From Oikopleura dioica (taxonomy: Eukaryota > Chordata > Appendicularia > Copelata > Oikopleuridae): DNA of 64,000 bases. The notes below the pieces were generated by a model. That model worked only from the letters and a program-made list of their open reading frames with translations, was not told the DNA's origin and did no database searches. Below, in pieces: positions 23,749-35,877 of this stretch (its first letter is position 1; every line of letters starts with the position of its first letter). The translations under genes and the position numbers were made by a program. The stretch covers positions 5,084,001 to 5,148,000 of the forward strand of contig OU015569.1 of the NCBI GenBank assembly GCA_907165135.1, in the 5' to 3' direction.

Positions 23749-26013
23749 ATGACTGAGTCAGTGGCGAATGAGTTGTGCTTCCACGTGCGCGACTTCCTCT
23801 TCTCCAAGTTACTGAAAATAATGGTAAAGCTAACTCGTCAATTTTTAAGAGAATATTAAGCTTAGCAAAATATTAAAACCATAAAGAATACTAACAAATT
23901 AATCAATTGCTGTGAAGAGCGTTACGCAAAAATTGTCCGCTGATTATGCTCCCTGCAATTAGAGTACCTGCAATTAGTGGTCCACCATCCTCGACTAGCG
24001 AGATCTCTCCGTGTTCTCAATCTTGCTTCTTTATTGTTTGAAAAATTCGTTTTCCCGCGAGAGTTTCTCTTTTTCGCCGAGAACTAGCCGATTTTTATTC
24101 TCCCGTCCATTTGTTTGCGCCGCGACTGGGAGCTCCTTAGAGGTGGCACTCTGGAGGGCTCCCTCGCCTTCACGTTTTCTCTCGCTCTCGCTCTCTCTCT
24201 CCCGCTAAGAGAGCTAGCTATCTCAGTAGCACACGGAGGAGGAACCTTAACACACTGCTGGCTAACACACTGAGCTAGCACCACCCCCAAGAACCACACC
24301 AAAAGCCGTTGCCAGCCGGAGGCGCGACCGATTTTAAAATCAACGAAACGACAGATCGCTTAAGGATCTATCACGCTTGAATTACCAGCTCGGCGAGCTT
24401 TTGGGTTAGCACCGCGCAGCTTTTTTTTATGACGATACACGTTACATTATGATTATTGTTTTTCCTAGTGTCTTTTTTTTTGCGAGAAATAATAAATGGA
24501 GCGCGAGCAGTTGAATTATAATTTTTATGACTGAATTAAAACTGCGAAGTTTGAATTTACAGATGGAGGCTGTACCCTCGAGTGGCCACTTCAAGTGTTT
24601 TTTTTCTTTTCTGATGAAAAATCTACGTTTTTTTTTGACATTAGATTATGCAGAGTCAGACAGATTTGAGGGTTACAACTTATAAGTTTAAAAAAAACTG
24701 ATAAACAATGAATCATGAAAACAAAATCTACTAATTGAATGTTTTATGAATGTTTCAATTCGTCTTTTTTTTTGTTTCGGCCGGAGGCGAGTGTGTCACG
24801 AGAAGCTCGCTCGTTTTTTTGTTCGTCAAGGAGCTTAGACGCCATTGAAGCTGCTCGTTGACTTTTTCCAGTATGATGATTTACGAATGGAATGTTCAAT
24901 TCCGAAAATGAGGACTGGAGAATTCAGCTTCTTGGAGAAATGAACTTACAGCTGGTTTAAAAGTCTCAAAAGACATTTTAGTGCTCGTAAAATTCTAAAT
25001 CTTTGATTTATCGTCCAGACGCTTTTTTAAAGCCTTCTTGTCGGCTGATTTTAATTGAAGTATAAATGTAAGAGGCTTTAGAGAGAATACGCAATTAAAC
25101 TGGGCCAACCTTCTTAATGGTAACGAGGTCGAACAGCGATAACCCGGAGAATACCATCGGCCCTTGATCGATGGCCTTTGATTCGGTCACTACGAACTTG
25201 AACTTTTAAAAAGACTAAAGAGAAGGCGATTAACTTGATTTCAAGCTTTTGAAAAGATTAACCTTTAATTTTTTTTTTCCAAATAAATTAGTTCGCGATT
25301 CAAAAAATATAATAAAAATAAGATTGTTGATCAGAAGTTCTAGTAAGGCGACACTCCCCAATCTACGGCGTCTGATTTCCCAGTAAATAACTGTAAATCT
25401 ACAATTCAAAAGCTCACAAGGTCAAATTGAGTGCAAATATCGCTCGGCATTTCAAATAGAATCTAAAAATTATTCGAGATGGTACAGAAGCGCCGCGTAT
25501 TATTATTGCATTGATAAATAAAACACGTTCATTCTCAAGGTTAATGTCGCAAATCGGGGTAATTTGGAATGAGGCATTCGACGTCTCCTGCTTCTTTCAA
25601 GACGGCTTTATACAGTCTTCTTCACAGAGAGAGCTTCAACAGGAAGTCTGGCAGTCCAATAAACACACTTGATTTGTCGAAAATTCGCTTGCTTGCCTGA
25701 AAAGAAACTAGTAAGAACCGGGTTATTTGAACGAGTCCTTTTATAGTTCATTAACCGCTTTTGGACATTCTCCCTGCCAAAACAAAAAACTAATAAACAA
25801 AGAAAAAAGGTCCCTATTCATTGCTATTGGTACTATTTTTTCCTGGCGGCTTTCCCGGCGAACTTTATTAAGGCTACTTTGGCAATCTTTCAGCGATTCC
25901 TGAGACATGATACTTTCGATTTTGTCCAAATTTCAAAGACACTTGACATACGATTTTGTTTATTTATTATAGTTTGGCATGATAAGGGAAAGAAATTGGC
26001 GAAAGAGGGGATT
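23749..26013. other. 2.3 kb region without a clear gene
   Basis: Upstream region of the Q-rich gene and downstream region of the thymosin gene. It contains a CT-rich microsatellite at about 24175-24205, several long T runs near 24420-24480 and 24600-24640, and only short ORFs. No tRNA or snRNA fold was recognised. Confidence 0.4.
25959..25964 (-). promoter_or_regulatory. Poly(A) signal of the thymosin gene
   Basis: AATAAA on the minus strand, about 50 bp past the stop codon at 26014. Confidence 0.6.
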
Positions 26014-27198
26014 TTATTCTTCCTCGCTTTCTTCCTCGGCCGAAGAAGAGTTCTGTTCTGCGGTAACTTCGGGGGTCACTTTCAGCTTGTTTTTGTCGAA
26101 AGCGGTGATTTGCTCGAGGGTCTTCTCCTTGGCGATGTCTTAAAAGATTGCTAAATGATCAGAACCAGACGAGCTTACCTTCAACTGACGGAAGGACGAC
26201 CTTCTCTTCAGTTTCAACATGATTGAGTTTGGCTGGGTCAAAATTAGCCACATTTCTCATCGTGAGCGTCTGGAATATATGAAAGTCTCTTTATTATTGA
26301 CGGTTTACCTCAGCTGGGAGTTCTTTTTCCTTGATTTCAACGTGGTTGAGCGATTCTGGCTTGAAGCTCTCGATCTCCGATGAGATTTTCTCTCGGGCGA
26401 TTTCTTAAAACAGAGTTGAGAATGAAAAGTTTTCCGAATAAACTCACCTTCAGTGTTTGGGAGAAGAACCTTTTCGACTGTTTCCATTTTCTTCAGTTGG
26501 CTCTTGTCGAAGTTGTTGATCTCAGAGGGGATCTGCTCCCGGGAAACGTCTATTTTACTCATGTAAAGATTCTGCCTATCGATAAAAGCGCTCACCTTCT
26601 GCTTTTGGAAGAATGTTCTTCTCGACGACTTCTTGGTGCTTCAGCTCGTTCTTCTCAAAATTTTCTACTTCACTGAGAAGCTCCGTTGAAAGCCGCACCT
26701 CGGCCTGAGCATTTTCCAAAATTGATCGCTTAGTTTTTTACCTCGGGTGGAGAGTTGTCTTCTTCTGAAGCTTCCTCATTTTCCTTGCTAGCCTCAATGA
26801 GAATTTCGGCGGGCGCAGGATCTGAAAAAGTCATTATCGGAAGAAAGAATATTAAACGAACCTTCAGCAGCAGCAGCTTCAACTTTCTCCTCCTCTGGCG
26901 CTTTTTCTTCTTCCAGAGCGGGTTCCTCGGGGATCGTGTCACTCGTGCACTGAGTCTTCTTCTCGACCGTTTCTTCGACTGCTTCTTCTTTTTCTTCTTC
27001 CTTCGCAGTGTCGCTGACAGGAACAGAAGCCTCAGGCTCTTGAGCAGGGGCCTTGACGCTTTCTTCTTTGATTTCCCCCTCAACCGGCTCCGTTTTTTCC
27101 TTCGGCGCTGCCTTAGCCTTGCTCTTGTTTTGTGGTTATTTCTGCTCATGTCATTTATCTCTGTACTATACCTTGTTGCTACTGAAGAGGTTTCCCAT
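26014..27198 (-). CDS. Multi-repeat beta-thymosin (actin-binding) with N-terminal myristoylation motif
   Basis: Cytoplasmic actin regulator; beta-thymosin/WH2-like repeats bind G-actin. It starts at the ATG at 27196-27198 with MGNLFSSNK, which fits the N-myristoyltransferase consensus (Gly2, Ser6). An acidic, Ala/Pro-rich linker of about 110 residues follows (e.g. EKTEPVEGEIKEES, PALEEEKAPEEEK). Then five thymosin repeats, mostly one per exon: LLSEVENFEKNELKHQEVVE, IPSEINNFDKSQLKKMETVE, ISSEIESFKPESLNHVEIKE, NFDPAKLNHVETEEKVVLP and LEQITAFDKNKLKVTPEV. Each has the F-x-K/P-x-x-L-K/N core. The fifth ends in a Ser/Glu-rich tail (NSSSAEEESEEE) and TAA at 26014. Ciboulot and tetrathymosins have three or four repeats and no such N-terminus. 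Exon-per-repeat structure with short introns supports repeat duplication. Confidence 0.88.
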
Positions 27199-28253
27199 TT
27201 TAAAAAATCAAAAAAATAAATCCGAAAAAGCGGCCTTTTTCTGCGAGAGCAACTTTGCGTCTGTCTCGAAATAACGAAAAGAGCCAATGCGCCCGCCCGA
27301 GCGACGAAAACAACCGGTAAGATTTTTCGCAGGAGATTGCAAACATCAAATTTTGCCCGGAGTCTGAAAGTACTATTCGACTAGTTTTGGCGTTTTTCTT
27401 CGTTACTTAGCGAATCGATTATCTGAAATTATAGTTTTTGTCTTCCTTGATTCCACAACGGAAATAATGTTGGAAATTTTGTTTTATTGAAGAAAAATGA
27501 CGAAATTCGTGCAAAAGTTCATGACTCTTTATTCGTGGAGTGCCCGTATGAGAGATTTCCTACGATCGAATAAACGTAAGTACGCTCAGAACAAAAGGTG
27601 CTTCACACATCTTGAGATAATCACAAATGAATTTAAATGGGCGGTCCATTTTGATTCTGAAAATCAAAATCAGAATACAAATATAAAATTGTGAAGAATT
27701 TTCAATGCAGTCCTTCAAGAGTGATTTTAAAACTATCCAGATAGCTGCTGTCGATCCTCATGCGCCGGTAACTTGCACTTATTTCGAAAACCAAAGATTT
27801 GAAAACTAAATAAATTGATAATCAGTGTCTAGAGATAACAGATTCTGGAATAAGTAAAACCTGTTAAGAGTAGTATTATTAGCCTTCATACAACAACGTC
27901 GAGTATGAATCGAAAATACAGGAGAGCAAAGAAATCCAACAGATGCCACCAAAGAAGCCGCAAAAAGGAAGATTGCAAAAATTCCTCGCCTGGATTTTTT
28001 GCTCCTCCGGCTCAAACAAAAGCTGAAATTTCTAAAATTTTAATAAATAAATGCAAAAAATTAGCTCTTCTGTAAAGGATGGTCAGCTGTTTTGGCATTG
28101 TGCATTACAATCGATCCGGGATCTTGGCCGACCTTTGACCTTATCGCATGTTGTTGGCCTACGCATTATTTAGAATTTTGATTTTGATCTGGCGGACACG
28201 CCTTGAGAAAAAAACTCACTTGAGAAATAAAAAAATCTAAACCCAAAAAAGGT
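27199..28253. other. Region upstream of the thymosin gene
   Basis: About 1 kb, A/T rich. A minus-strand ORF near 27806-28015 has a basic start (SRRSKKSRRGIFAIFLFAAS) followed by a hydrophobic stretch, but no supporting exon or splice structure was found. I list nothing firm here. Confidence 0.35.
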
Positions 28254-28400
28254 ATGGAAGAGCCACGGGTAGTCCCAGATATTGAGAAATGCGCTGGCCA
28301 AGAAGCAGAAGCCTTTGAAAGCGAGGAAGGAGAAGTCTTCGTTGATCTCATCGAGTCACTCGTCATCGCGCTCATTGACAAGTTCACGAGCAAGAACTGA
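28254..28400 (+). CDS. Short acidic ORF, 48 codons
   Basis: Unrecognised small protein candidate. ATG at 28254 to TGA at 28398-28400 gives an acidic protein, MEEPRVVPDIEKCAGQEA..., with an amphipathic C-terminal helix (VFVDLIESLVIALIDKFTS). An AATAAA follows 50 bp after the stop (28450-28455), as at verified genes in this window. It could be a complete micro-gene or the last exon of a longer one. Confidence 0.35.
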   Translation: MEEPRVVPDIEKCAGQEAEAFESEEGEVFVDLIESLVIALIDKFTSKN

Positions 28401-30123
28401 ACTCTGTAGTGCAACCTTTTCTACTGTATATGTATATTCTCGGTTTCGAAATAAACGATCTGATTCATTTTCATGATTTTATACGGGCTTTGGCAAAATA
28501 AGAAATTGTTATTACTGCAATAGAAGGACTTAAATATAGTCAATATTTTGTGGTCAATATATCATGTGGGGGCACGTAAGGATCGTAAGGACACGTAACT
28601 CAAAAGATTGATCAAAGTGCCTTTTGAGATGGTTTTATGGACATTATATATTTTACTTTGAGTAATTGTAAATTTTGCAGTGTAAAATACTTCTGTTCGT
28701 GTGAGATGAGAACTGTAGCTAGTTTAGTGTTTGGCTATTTGAAAGAGCTCATCCTGAGCGTTGCTGATCCCAAGCAGCGTATTTATTTTTTGAAAAAACA
28801 GTCGCTTCATTTTTGGCGTAGACTTATTTGAACCTCAAGTTCCGGGGGTTAGCTCTATTTGTTTTCAAAGCCACCTTCTTAGGAGCGGGCATATTCTGAG
28901 TTTCTTTTACGCGTGTCTTTTTTCGATGTAGCTTTGCTTTAGCCCTCATCCATATCTGCCGATGACCTCTGTGGTCTTTGGTTGCCTCAGGTCCTGGTAC
29001 GATGGGGCCAAGCATCGCCACTTTTGCACAAGGGTCGCGAAACGCGCAAAAATGCGAAACGAAGAGAGCAACCGGTGGCGCTCGGTCCCAACTGCCGTTG
29101 ACCTTCTCTGCTCGGGCTCCAAGACCCACTCGATTCAGCGCGACTGTGCCACTTTGAATGCACTATTAAAGGTCTACCCGTCGATCGTTTTTTTTCCTCA
29201 ATTTTTTCCTCACAAATATTTCCGTTTATATCCGGTGATTTTTCCCAAATCTTAAAATTATTTCAATTTCGTAAATTTCACCTTAAAAGTGTCTACAGTG
29301 GTTCCATGCAGGAGAAAAAAGTCTGAAGATTCAGCTTGCGGGCGTAAAAGGCGCTTAGCTGCGTTAAACCACTTAAAAATTCGAGTGCGTTCGCTGCTGA
29401 CCCGGGAACCGTACTGTAGCTCAAATCTCGTGCTTTGGGTGGTTTTGGATGAAAAGTTCTGAAAGAATCCTTCAGTCTTGGGTTGTCGAAGTCTAACTTT
29501 AAAAATATTTGCAATATAATTTACAAAGAATTATTCCTGCAGAATTTGATAATTAAATACGAGTACTGGCCACACATTCCGAAACGCAGAGGGTTACGAG
29601 ACTTGCGACGATAAGCTCTCTTATCAATTTCTATCCTTTTCCTTATCCTGGTTGCGATAAGACCTCGCGACCCGTCACGAAACGCTTCAGTTTAACGAAG
29701 CGATGCACAATTTTTATCAGCACTCTAAACGGATTAAAAGGCTTTATAAAGGTACTCTATGTCATCAACAAAATGATAATTTTAGAACGAAGGAATGCAC
29801 TGAAATCGAAACAACAAAACTATCATGTTCGAAACCGCCATAAAAGTCGTGACGAGACCTGAAAAAATGTCCTTACTTTTCGTGCATTTCCTCTGAGAAA
29901 CTGAACATGTCCAAGATAAGAGTTGGATGGCGAGAGAGGGCATTAATCTGTGTCCTTTCTAAAATGTGCTTCCGTCGATCGGATTTTCAACTTCCAGCCC
30001 GATTCCGGCTTACAAGACCTGCGAAGAACCTTCTTTAACTTTCGACTCGTTTGGTTTTATTTTCATTCAGTAAGAAAAACATATGTACAAGAGTTACAGG
30101 AGTGTCCTAGCTACGAGCTAGAG
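28401..30123. other. 1.7 kb region with only weak ORFs
   Basis: Mostly non-coding by eye. A minus-strand ORF ending at 28824 is very basic (MRAKAKLHRKKTRVKE...) but matches no family I know. T-rich and A/T-rich tracts are frequent. Confidence 0.35.
28824..28949 (-). CDS. Short highly basic ORF, doubtful
   Basis: A 41-codon frame from the ATG at 28947-28949 to TAA at 28824. It is Lys/Arg/Asn rich (KLHRKKTRVKETQN, ALKTNRANPRNLRFK). The basic start is superficially like the tiny ribosomal protein eL41 but does not match it beyond the first four residues. It lies in an ORF that also stays open upstream, so it may be the end of a longer exon, or chance. Confidence 0.2.
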   Translation of the reverse strand: MRAKAKLHRKKTRVKETQNMPAPKKVALKTNRANPRNLRFK

Positions 30124-30257
30124 TCAGATCATCGGCGACGGCCGTGGCGAATCGAGCTCTCTCTTCTGCGGCGCCAGGTAGTCATCTCTTTCTTTTTCTT
30201 CGCCATCGCTGCTGGCCTCGCGCCATTGTGTGAAAAGAGCGAATCCAACAGCGAGAA
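30124..30257 (-). CDS. Probable C-terminal exon of an unidentified membrane protein
   Basis: After a good acceptor (TTTAAAATTAATTTCAG on the minus strand) a frame reads LAVGFALFTQWREASSDG, then EEKERDDYLAPQKREL, and ends in TGA at 30124. A short hydrophobic start followed by a charged tail with a possible YLAP motif resembles the end of a single-pass protein. I could not find the preceding exon, so the gene span is unknown. Confidence 0.35.
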
Positions 30258-31544
30258 CTGAAATTAATTTTAAAAATTTAGTTGAAACTTTGTTTTTCTG
30301 GTTATGATTATGCTAGTGATGCTTCTCTGTTTTAGATTATTTTGAACCAACACTTTTGATGATGAATAATACAAAGGGCCTCATCAAAGTGAAATTATTG
30401 CTCGTAGATTTTAGTTTCAACTAATATATCAAACTATAACGGACCCTCTCTAACCCTAACCCTTATCGATGAGTTTAAAAATTATGGCCCATATATTCGA
30501 GTTGAATGGATAACCAAACAGGTTGCTTACGAAAGTGGAATTAGAATGCGCTAACCCTATGTTCTGAATAAATTCTTGAGGGAACGCCAGGATGGATTAA
30601 GAGGGATTTGTAAAAATGCTTTTAGGAAGAAAATGTTTTGGGCTTGCTCGCGGCACTTTCTGTGGCTGATTATGAAGGGCTTTCCTCAGAACAGAGCTCA
30701 TTAGCAGCACCGGACTCAGAATTGCCTGGCATCAAGCCAACGAACGTTACTAGAACTTTCTAGTTCTATTTTCTAAATAGACCGTTATGATATTAGTTGA
30801 AACAGCGCAAATAAGATCTAATCAGAAAGCGGTTTATTTTATCATAAAAAACAGGCTCAGGCCGAGTATTCTTTTCCTACTTTTAAATTCTCACTTGAGA
30901 GTATTCCATTTGGATTCCATCGTGGGAACCAAAGATTTTCAACGCTCTGCTTCTAATAGTTTTCGTTGCCATTACTTCATTAATCAATAGTATCCAATTG
31001 TTAGTTTATGATAATAATTCATTGTTGGTAGTGAATCTGTTATCAGATAATAAAAATTACGTCTGGAGACGTTATTACGACGCTAATAGTCCGAAACTGC
31101 GGTAAGTCAAACAAGCCCTGTCGTTCTATTTTTAGTGGTAACAATGTCCCGTGCTCTTTTTAGAAGCAGTCTTTATTTCGAAATTGTGCTCTGTACTCAT
31201 CCTTTCTCTTCGCCGGGCTTTTACGGACAAGATCCCCAAGAGTGACTCCTTAGCCCGCGCCTTGTTTTACATTTGTAACGTGAAAACCACTTGTTTATTT
31301 TGGAACGGGCAGAAGCTTTAAAATCGGGTTTTGGGTGGAGCCTGCTTACGAAAAATTTAGGACTCGCCCTTAATATCAAATAAATGCCGCTTTACGTAAA
31401 GTTTGGACTGAGAAATGGAGGCCGGAGGATTTTATCTCTTTGGTTAAATTTTCTGAGCTCTTGGAAATTAGTGGCGAGATGGAAACGGTAATTTCATAAG
31501 GGAGGGAATCGCTTTGGAGGAGTCGGAAGGGCTCCTTCCTGCCA
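30258..31544. other. 1.3 kb without a clear gene
   Basis: A/T-rich. It includes a short CCCTAA run at 30451-30464. The upstream exons of the 30124 fragment should be here or further right but were not identified. Confidence 0.35.
30451..30464. repeat. Short interstitial telomere-like tract
   Basis: TAACCCTAACCCTTA, about two CCCTAA units in A/T-rich non-coding DNA. A second internal tract besides the TMEM26 intron. Confidence 0.5.
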
Positions 31545-32699
31545 TTAACTTGGCGGCCAGTTAAAAGGAAAAACTGCCGATGGCGTTCCAGAGTCATTCC
31601 TCTGCTTCCAGCGCTCTGCTTCATCGAAAATTTCGACATCTGACTCCTCCCTTATTCTGCGTAAGAGGTAGTTACTTTGGTAGAAGCTCATGTTCGCACA
31701 AGTTGTTGCTTCAAACCCGCCGGTAAGACATGAATTTGGAAAGAAACTGTTATCCGAAGTGTTTTTTAAAACTCTTGCTCTCGTTGGACATACCTGAGAT
31801 TGTAACAAATGCCATAGCAGCATTGCAGTGATGATTGAGGGAGCGCGTTTCAGCACGATCCGAACATTCGGTGATCAGTTGCAGACATTCCTCGCGCTGC
31901 TCCCGGCTAGAATTGGCTTTTTCAAAGATATTTTTGCATGCATACTAATTTGATATCGGGCTAGAAAAATTGACGCAGAAGTCAGAACGAGGATATTTTT
32001 GAGAAAGCCGTTTCAAAACTCCTTGTCGATTTGAATTTGGTCGTCGCATCTAAAGGGAGAGCCGTTGGACAGCAAAATCGTTTCGTTTTTCAACTGGATC
32101 TTGACTGGGCCGCCCTGTGCCATCGCTGCGATGAAAACTACCCAAGCGATGAAGAGAAAGAGCCCCGCCACTAAAGTTTACTCAGTCTTCATCCAAAATT
32201 CGTCCCAAGTGCCCTCATACAAAATTATTTCAAAAGATCACTTCACATTCAAACTAGCTGCCAAGAAATATTATCCGAGGAATCACTCAAGATCAACTTT
32301 AACGGTCAAAATGTTAAGTGTATCCGTCATAATGGTTGTTCAAAATTTTCTTTCATTATTTGAACGTCAAAGCTTAATCTTTTCACTCAAAAATACCGAA
32401 TTAAACGATTATCGTTTGAGTATAAAAAAGTCAAATTTGGCTCTCGAGTTCATCGATGTTCACTTTGACATGAGTTTGTTTTGACGAGTGGGTGATTTGC
32501 GACTTACGTGAGTTCGTGCTGGCAAGTAGAATCGGCCATTCTTGTTTCGCTTCAGGAAGAAAGACGCACAGACCGCCAGTGAGCGCTAGAATCAACAGGG
32601 ATGTGATCAGAAGCCCGAGAATTGGGGAGAAGAGTCCATCCCGCTCGCCTTTCATCGTTCCAAACAAGATTGTCGAAAGGAGCACTAATCCGGCCGGCA
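31545..32699 (-). CDS. Multipass membrane glycoprotein with Cys-rich loop, N-terminus unresolved
   Basis: Unrecognised. The first exon I can read (up to 32699) has two membrane helices, VPAGLVLLSTILFGTM and ILGLLITSLLILALTGGLCV, and ends at a canonical donor. The next exon adds a third, AGLFLFIAWVVFIAAM, in phase, then N-glycosylation sites (KNETILLSNGS). A Cys-rich exon follows (YACKNIFEKANSSREQREEC, CSDRAETRSLNHHCNAAM). The last exon reads TTCANMSFYQSNYLLRRIRE... and stops with TAA at 31545. Three of the junctions phase cleanly; the one before YACKN needs a GA-AG intron or an alternative donor. The initiating exon is not found. The layout recalls tetraspanins or claudins, but there is no CCG or W-GLW-C-C motif. 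Confidence 0.55.
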
Positions 32700-34113
32700 C
32701 TAAGGCAATTTTACTAAGGCGTTAATTTTTTTAATCCATCATATTTTATGATTTATTTAAAGCGGCTCCAAAGGATCAAGAGAAGCTATCGTAACGTTAG
32801 ATTTGATAGACTTTCTTCTAATCCTAGCCCCGTGAGTTTTTAGAGCACTTTGAAAACAAAATGACAGAGTGGGGACAATCGAGGGCACGCATGAACGGGA
32901 AAGCTTGTTGGCCTTTAGTCGAATCGCCTCTCATTCTCCTAAATGCTTGTTTTTGGTGAAATGCACTTTGTCTTCAAAATACAAAAACGCCGAAGCAAGA
33001 CGGCGAAAATGACGTCCGCTGTTTGAGTCCAAAACATATTTCTCAGAACATCGAAAGCTCTGATAACTTTTCCTCAAACGCTGTTATTACACCAAGTACC
33101 ATTTAAACCGTAGATACGACTTATAAGATATTTTAACATTGCAGCAATAAGAAGTTGTATCTTCCAAACGGGTAGCTTACTGTACCTATACTTATTAGTC
33201 GCGAAGCCATCCTGCCCTCTGTTGCAACCATCCTATATTATTTTTTTGAAGTTTCTTTTTTTTTCTTTTTTACTATCTCTTTCAGTTTTTCAGTTTCGCT
33301 TTCAGTTTTTTTCGCGTTTTTTCTTCGGCTTGAGGCGAGTGCGCTTTTGTCCGAGCGGCGCACTTGAAGCAATTTCAAAAGAGCTTTTTCTGAAAAACTG
33401 AATTTTTGAGTAATTTGCTCTCTAATTTACTTTCAGTGCGCAAATCTTGAAAAAAAGGTTTAATAGGAATGGTTCTAGAGGTTTAGTTTTGCGTTAACCA
33501 GGGACACGCTCCTCCGGAAGTTAATTTTCTGACGAGTAAATTTTACCTCGTAAAATTCGTTTCTGTCGATGTTTTATTCGAAAAGTGGTCAGATGCTCGA
33601 AATCATAGATCTTGGTGAATCATCTCTATATAAAAAAACGCAGGTCTCGTAAAAGTGCTTTGGGCACACAAGCGCGCCGCACCCTCTCTTTTTTCGTGCT
33701 CACTGCCAAATTAATTTTAAATAAGATAAAACATTGTTTATTCTATATGCTTTCTATGTGTGTAAATTACAATCGCCGAAGAATGCGAAATGGAGATCCA
33801 GGAGCGCTGAGACATTATTGATTTGGGCTATTACAACTTGGATCTCTGTTCTTTTTTATTTATTGTCAGCTACTGATACAGTCAGGCAAAAGAAGTATAC
33901 TTGTACAGAGAGTGATCGTTCAAGGTTAGGCGAAACTGCTCGATACAGTCAGAAGACTGAATAATACATTAACACGATTAATAGCCCAGATGACATGTAG
34001 AAAACCCGGTATATGGTATTATTACGGGAGATGAACGAAAAAAACTTAAAGCACGATTTTTTCGTTTCAATTTATTTAATGATTGTCTAAGATTAAGACC
34101 ATTTTTATAAAAG
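32700..34113. other. 1.4 kb without a clear gene
   Basis: Should include the missing 5' exon(s) of the membrane glycoprotein. T-rich tracts at 33239-33300 contain polypyrimidine sequence with repeated TTTCAGTTTTT units. No ORF is convincing. Confidence 0.35.
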
Positions 34114-34323
34114 TCAAATGTATGACGTGAAATGATACCCGTTCTGATGTAGATCTGCGTTAGAATGCGCTGATGAGAAACGGCCGGGCGCTAGAATGTG
34201 TTGAGTGTTTTCTTGGCCCTGGTCGGGCGTGGCGGCAGTGATCGAGGAAGACAGGTATCCTGGCTTATTCGGGATGGGCCGGACTGAGACGGGCCTCGCC
34301 GCTCCTAATCGCGCCCAGTTCAT
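34114..34323 (-). CDS. GC-rich ORF, possible terminal exon
   Basis: A minus-strand frame from the ATG at 34321-34323 (MNWARLGAARPVSVRPIPN) to the stop at 34114 (HQNGYHFTSYI). It is markedly GC-richer than its surroundings, which favours coding in this genome, but no partner exon or homologue is recognised. The next gene on the same strand ends at 34512, leaving little room for more exons. Confidence 0.25.
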   Translation of the reverse strand: MNWARLGAARPVSVRPIPNKPGYLSSSITAATPDQGQENTQHILAPGRFSSAHSNADLHQNGYHFTSYI

Positions 34324-34511
34324 CCCTTCCCGAGATAGGAGGCAGTCGCCCACCGCCGCTTAGTATCCCCTTAAAAGGGATCAACCTTTAAAAACCCCCT
34401 TCAGTAGCAAATAATCCTTCTGACATTATTACACTCTTATATACCTTATTATATGCACAATACTAAGATGATGGCGAATAAATTTGGTTAGGGTTGAATG
34501 TTTTAAGTTAA

Positions 34512-35585
34512 TTAAGGTTTGATCCCGACCGAAGCGACTTCAGAAGTGTTTCTCAGCGCTCTTATCGAAGAAAGCCTGTTTGCAAGGGCGACAACTTTAG
34601 GCTGCAGCTTTTTGGAAAGAATCGCTAGAGTGTCTCTAATTGGAATCATTAGCCCGTGGCTGGGCCTGCACGTGAAGTAGCGCTTCCCTTGCACGATTCC
34701 ATCGTGCCTTCCTACGGCCACGTCTAGTTCGAGTCCGACGTAAACCTAAACCGTGTGAAAGAAGAAACTCAAAGCTAGCCAACAGTTTTACCATATTCTT
34801 GCGGGGGCTCTTTTCCAAGTGGCCTAAGTATCGAACAGTGCCGACGCGGTTGCGCTTGATAAGGATGCGCATGCCCACTTCGAGGATGAGCTTGGCGTTG
34901 CGCATCATCGTCAACTTCTCGAGGTCATCTTTGAAACGCCGCACAGAATTCGCTAGTTTAGGTAGCTGAAAGAGCTCGCCAAAGTCGCCGCCTCGGAAAG
35001 ACGCACTGCGGAAGAAAACTTTGCAGCTTTGGCATCGGCAGCCAACGATTGGGCCTGCGAAGCTCTCTGGCAAATCAGGCAGCTGGCGGACGTACTCACG
35101 CTCGGAGGAGAACTCTCCAGGAGCAAGTTCTAGCTGAGTACTTTCGAATTCGTCTTCGGACTCGGCCAAATGTTCAAGCAGTCGCAATTGAGCTCCCTTT
35201 TTTGGATGTACTTCTCACTGTTAATTATACACTGCTGTTATGTTAATCCGTAACTGAGGTGTTGGCTGTGAGGGATAGTAGTTGTCTTCTAAACATAGAA
35301 AAACGTGAGCATGTATGTTTGTCAGTATTTCTGTTTTTAATTCGAGCCGCTGTGTAAACATTTTGGGTGGAACGAGTACCTTTTCTAAACAACACTCTTT
35401 CGGCGCGTTCGCGAGCTTCCTCCAAACTCAAACGCAGTTCTTTTCGCTCCTTCTCCAATTCTTCGCATCTCATTCGCGCTTATTTCGTTCAAATACTCCT
35501 AGCCTATATCTATCAAATTAATAACTTGCTGAATTTGAACGGTCCCTATTTCGCCTCTCGCGAGTTCTTGCTGTACGTTCGCCAT
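34512..35585 (-). CDS. Coiled-coil protein with C-terminal CAP-Gly domain
   Basis: Microtubule-associated protein by domain. Probable start at the ATG at 35583-35585 (MANVQQELARGEIGTVQIQQ). The next exon is a charged helix, CEELEKERKELRLSLEEARE. The main exon (35187 down) has DLPESFAGPIVGCRCQSCKV, then the CAP-Gly domain begins at VGMRILIKRNRVGTVRYLGH. A 46 bp GT-AG intron splits it in phase, and it resumes VYVGLELDVAVGRHDGIVQG, then KRYFTCRPSHGLMIPI. This keeps the family pattern G-x-VRY-x-G, W/V-x-G-V/L-E-L, G-x-x-DG and RYF-x-C-x-x-x-HG; the binding motif GKNDG is GRHDG here. After the domain there is a basic tail to TAA at 34512. The domain at the C-terminus after a coiled coil differs from TBCE, and there is no ubiquitin-like domain as in TBCB. 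Junctions between the first three exons are uncertain. Confidence 0.7.
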
Positions 35586-35877
35586 CGCCGCTAATTTTGC
35601 CTTACTCGGGTTTTCGAAAGCAGAAAAAAATGTTCTTGAGTGCCAGAAAACACGGCTTCAAACTGCGGCCATGTTTTCTAGTTTGCGGCTTTTCTAGCTG
35701 CTTTTTCTTTTAAACAAGTCCTTTTAAGGAAACAATACTATTTCACTTTTGTTTATCAAAAAGATTTAAAATGGTGATCGGGTTTGACTGCAGCGTTTAG
35801 TTACAAGTCAGAGTGTGTTATCATCTGTTGATAAGGAGGCTCACGGAGACAGGTAACGTGACGCTCTTTTTTACGAG

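Noticed and set aside
26730-27287. 185-codon Lys/Arg-rich ORF on the minus strand
   Set aside because: Frame-shifted reading of the acidic linker exons of the thymosin gene; it reads through introns.
28824-28949. Ribosomal protein eL41 or eL29
   Set aside because: Only the first residues (MRAK) and general basicity match; the rest does not fit either family.
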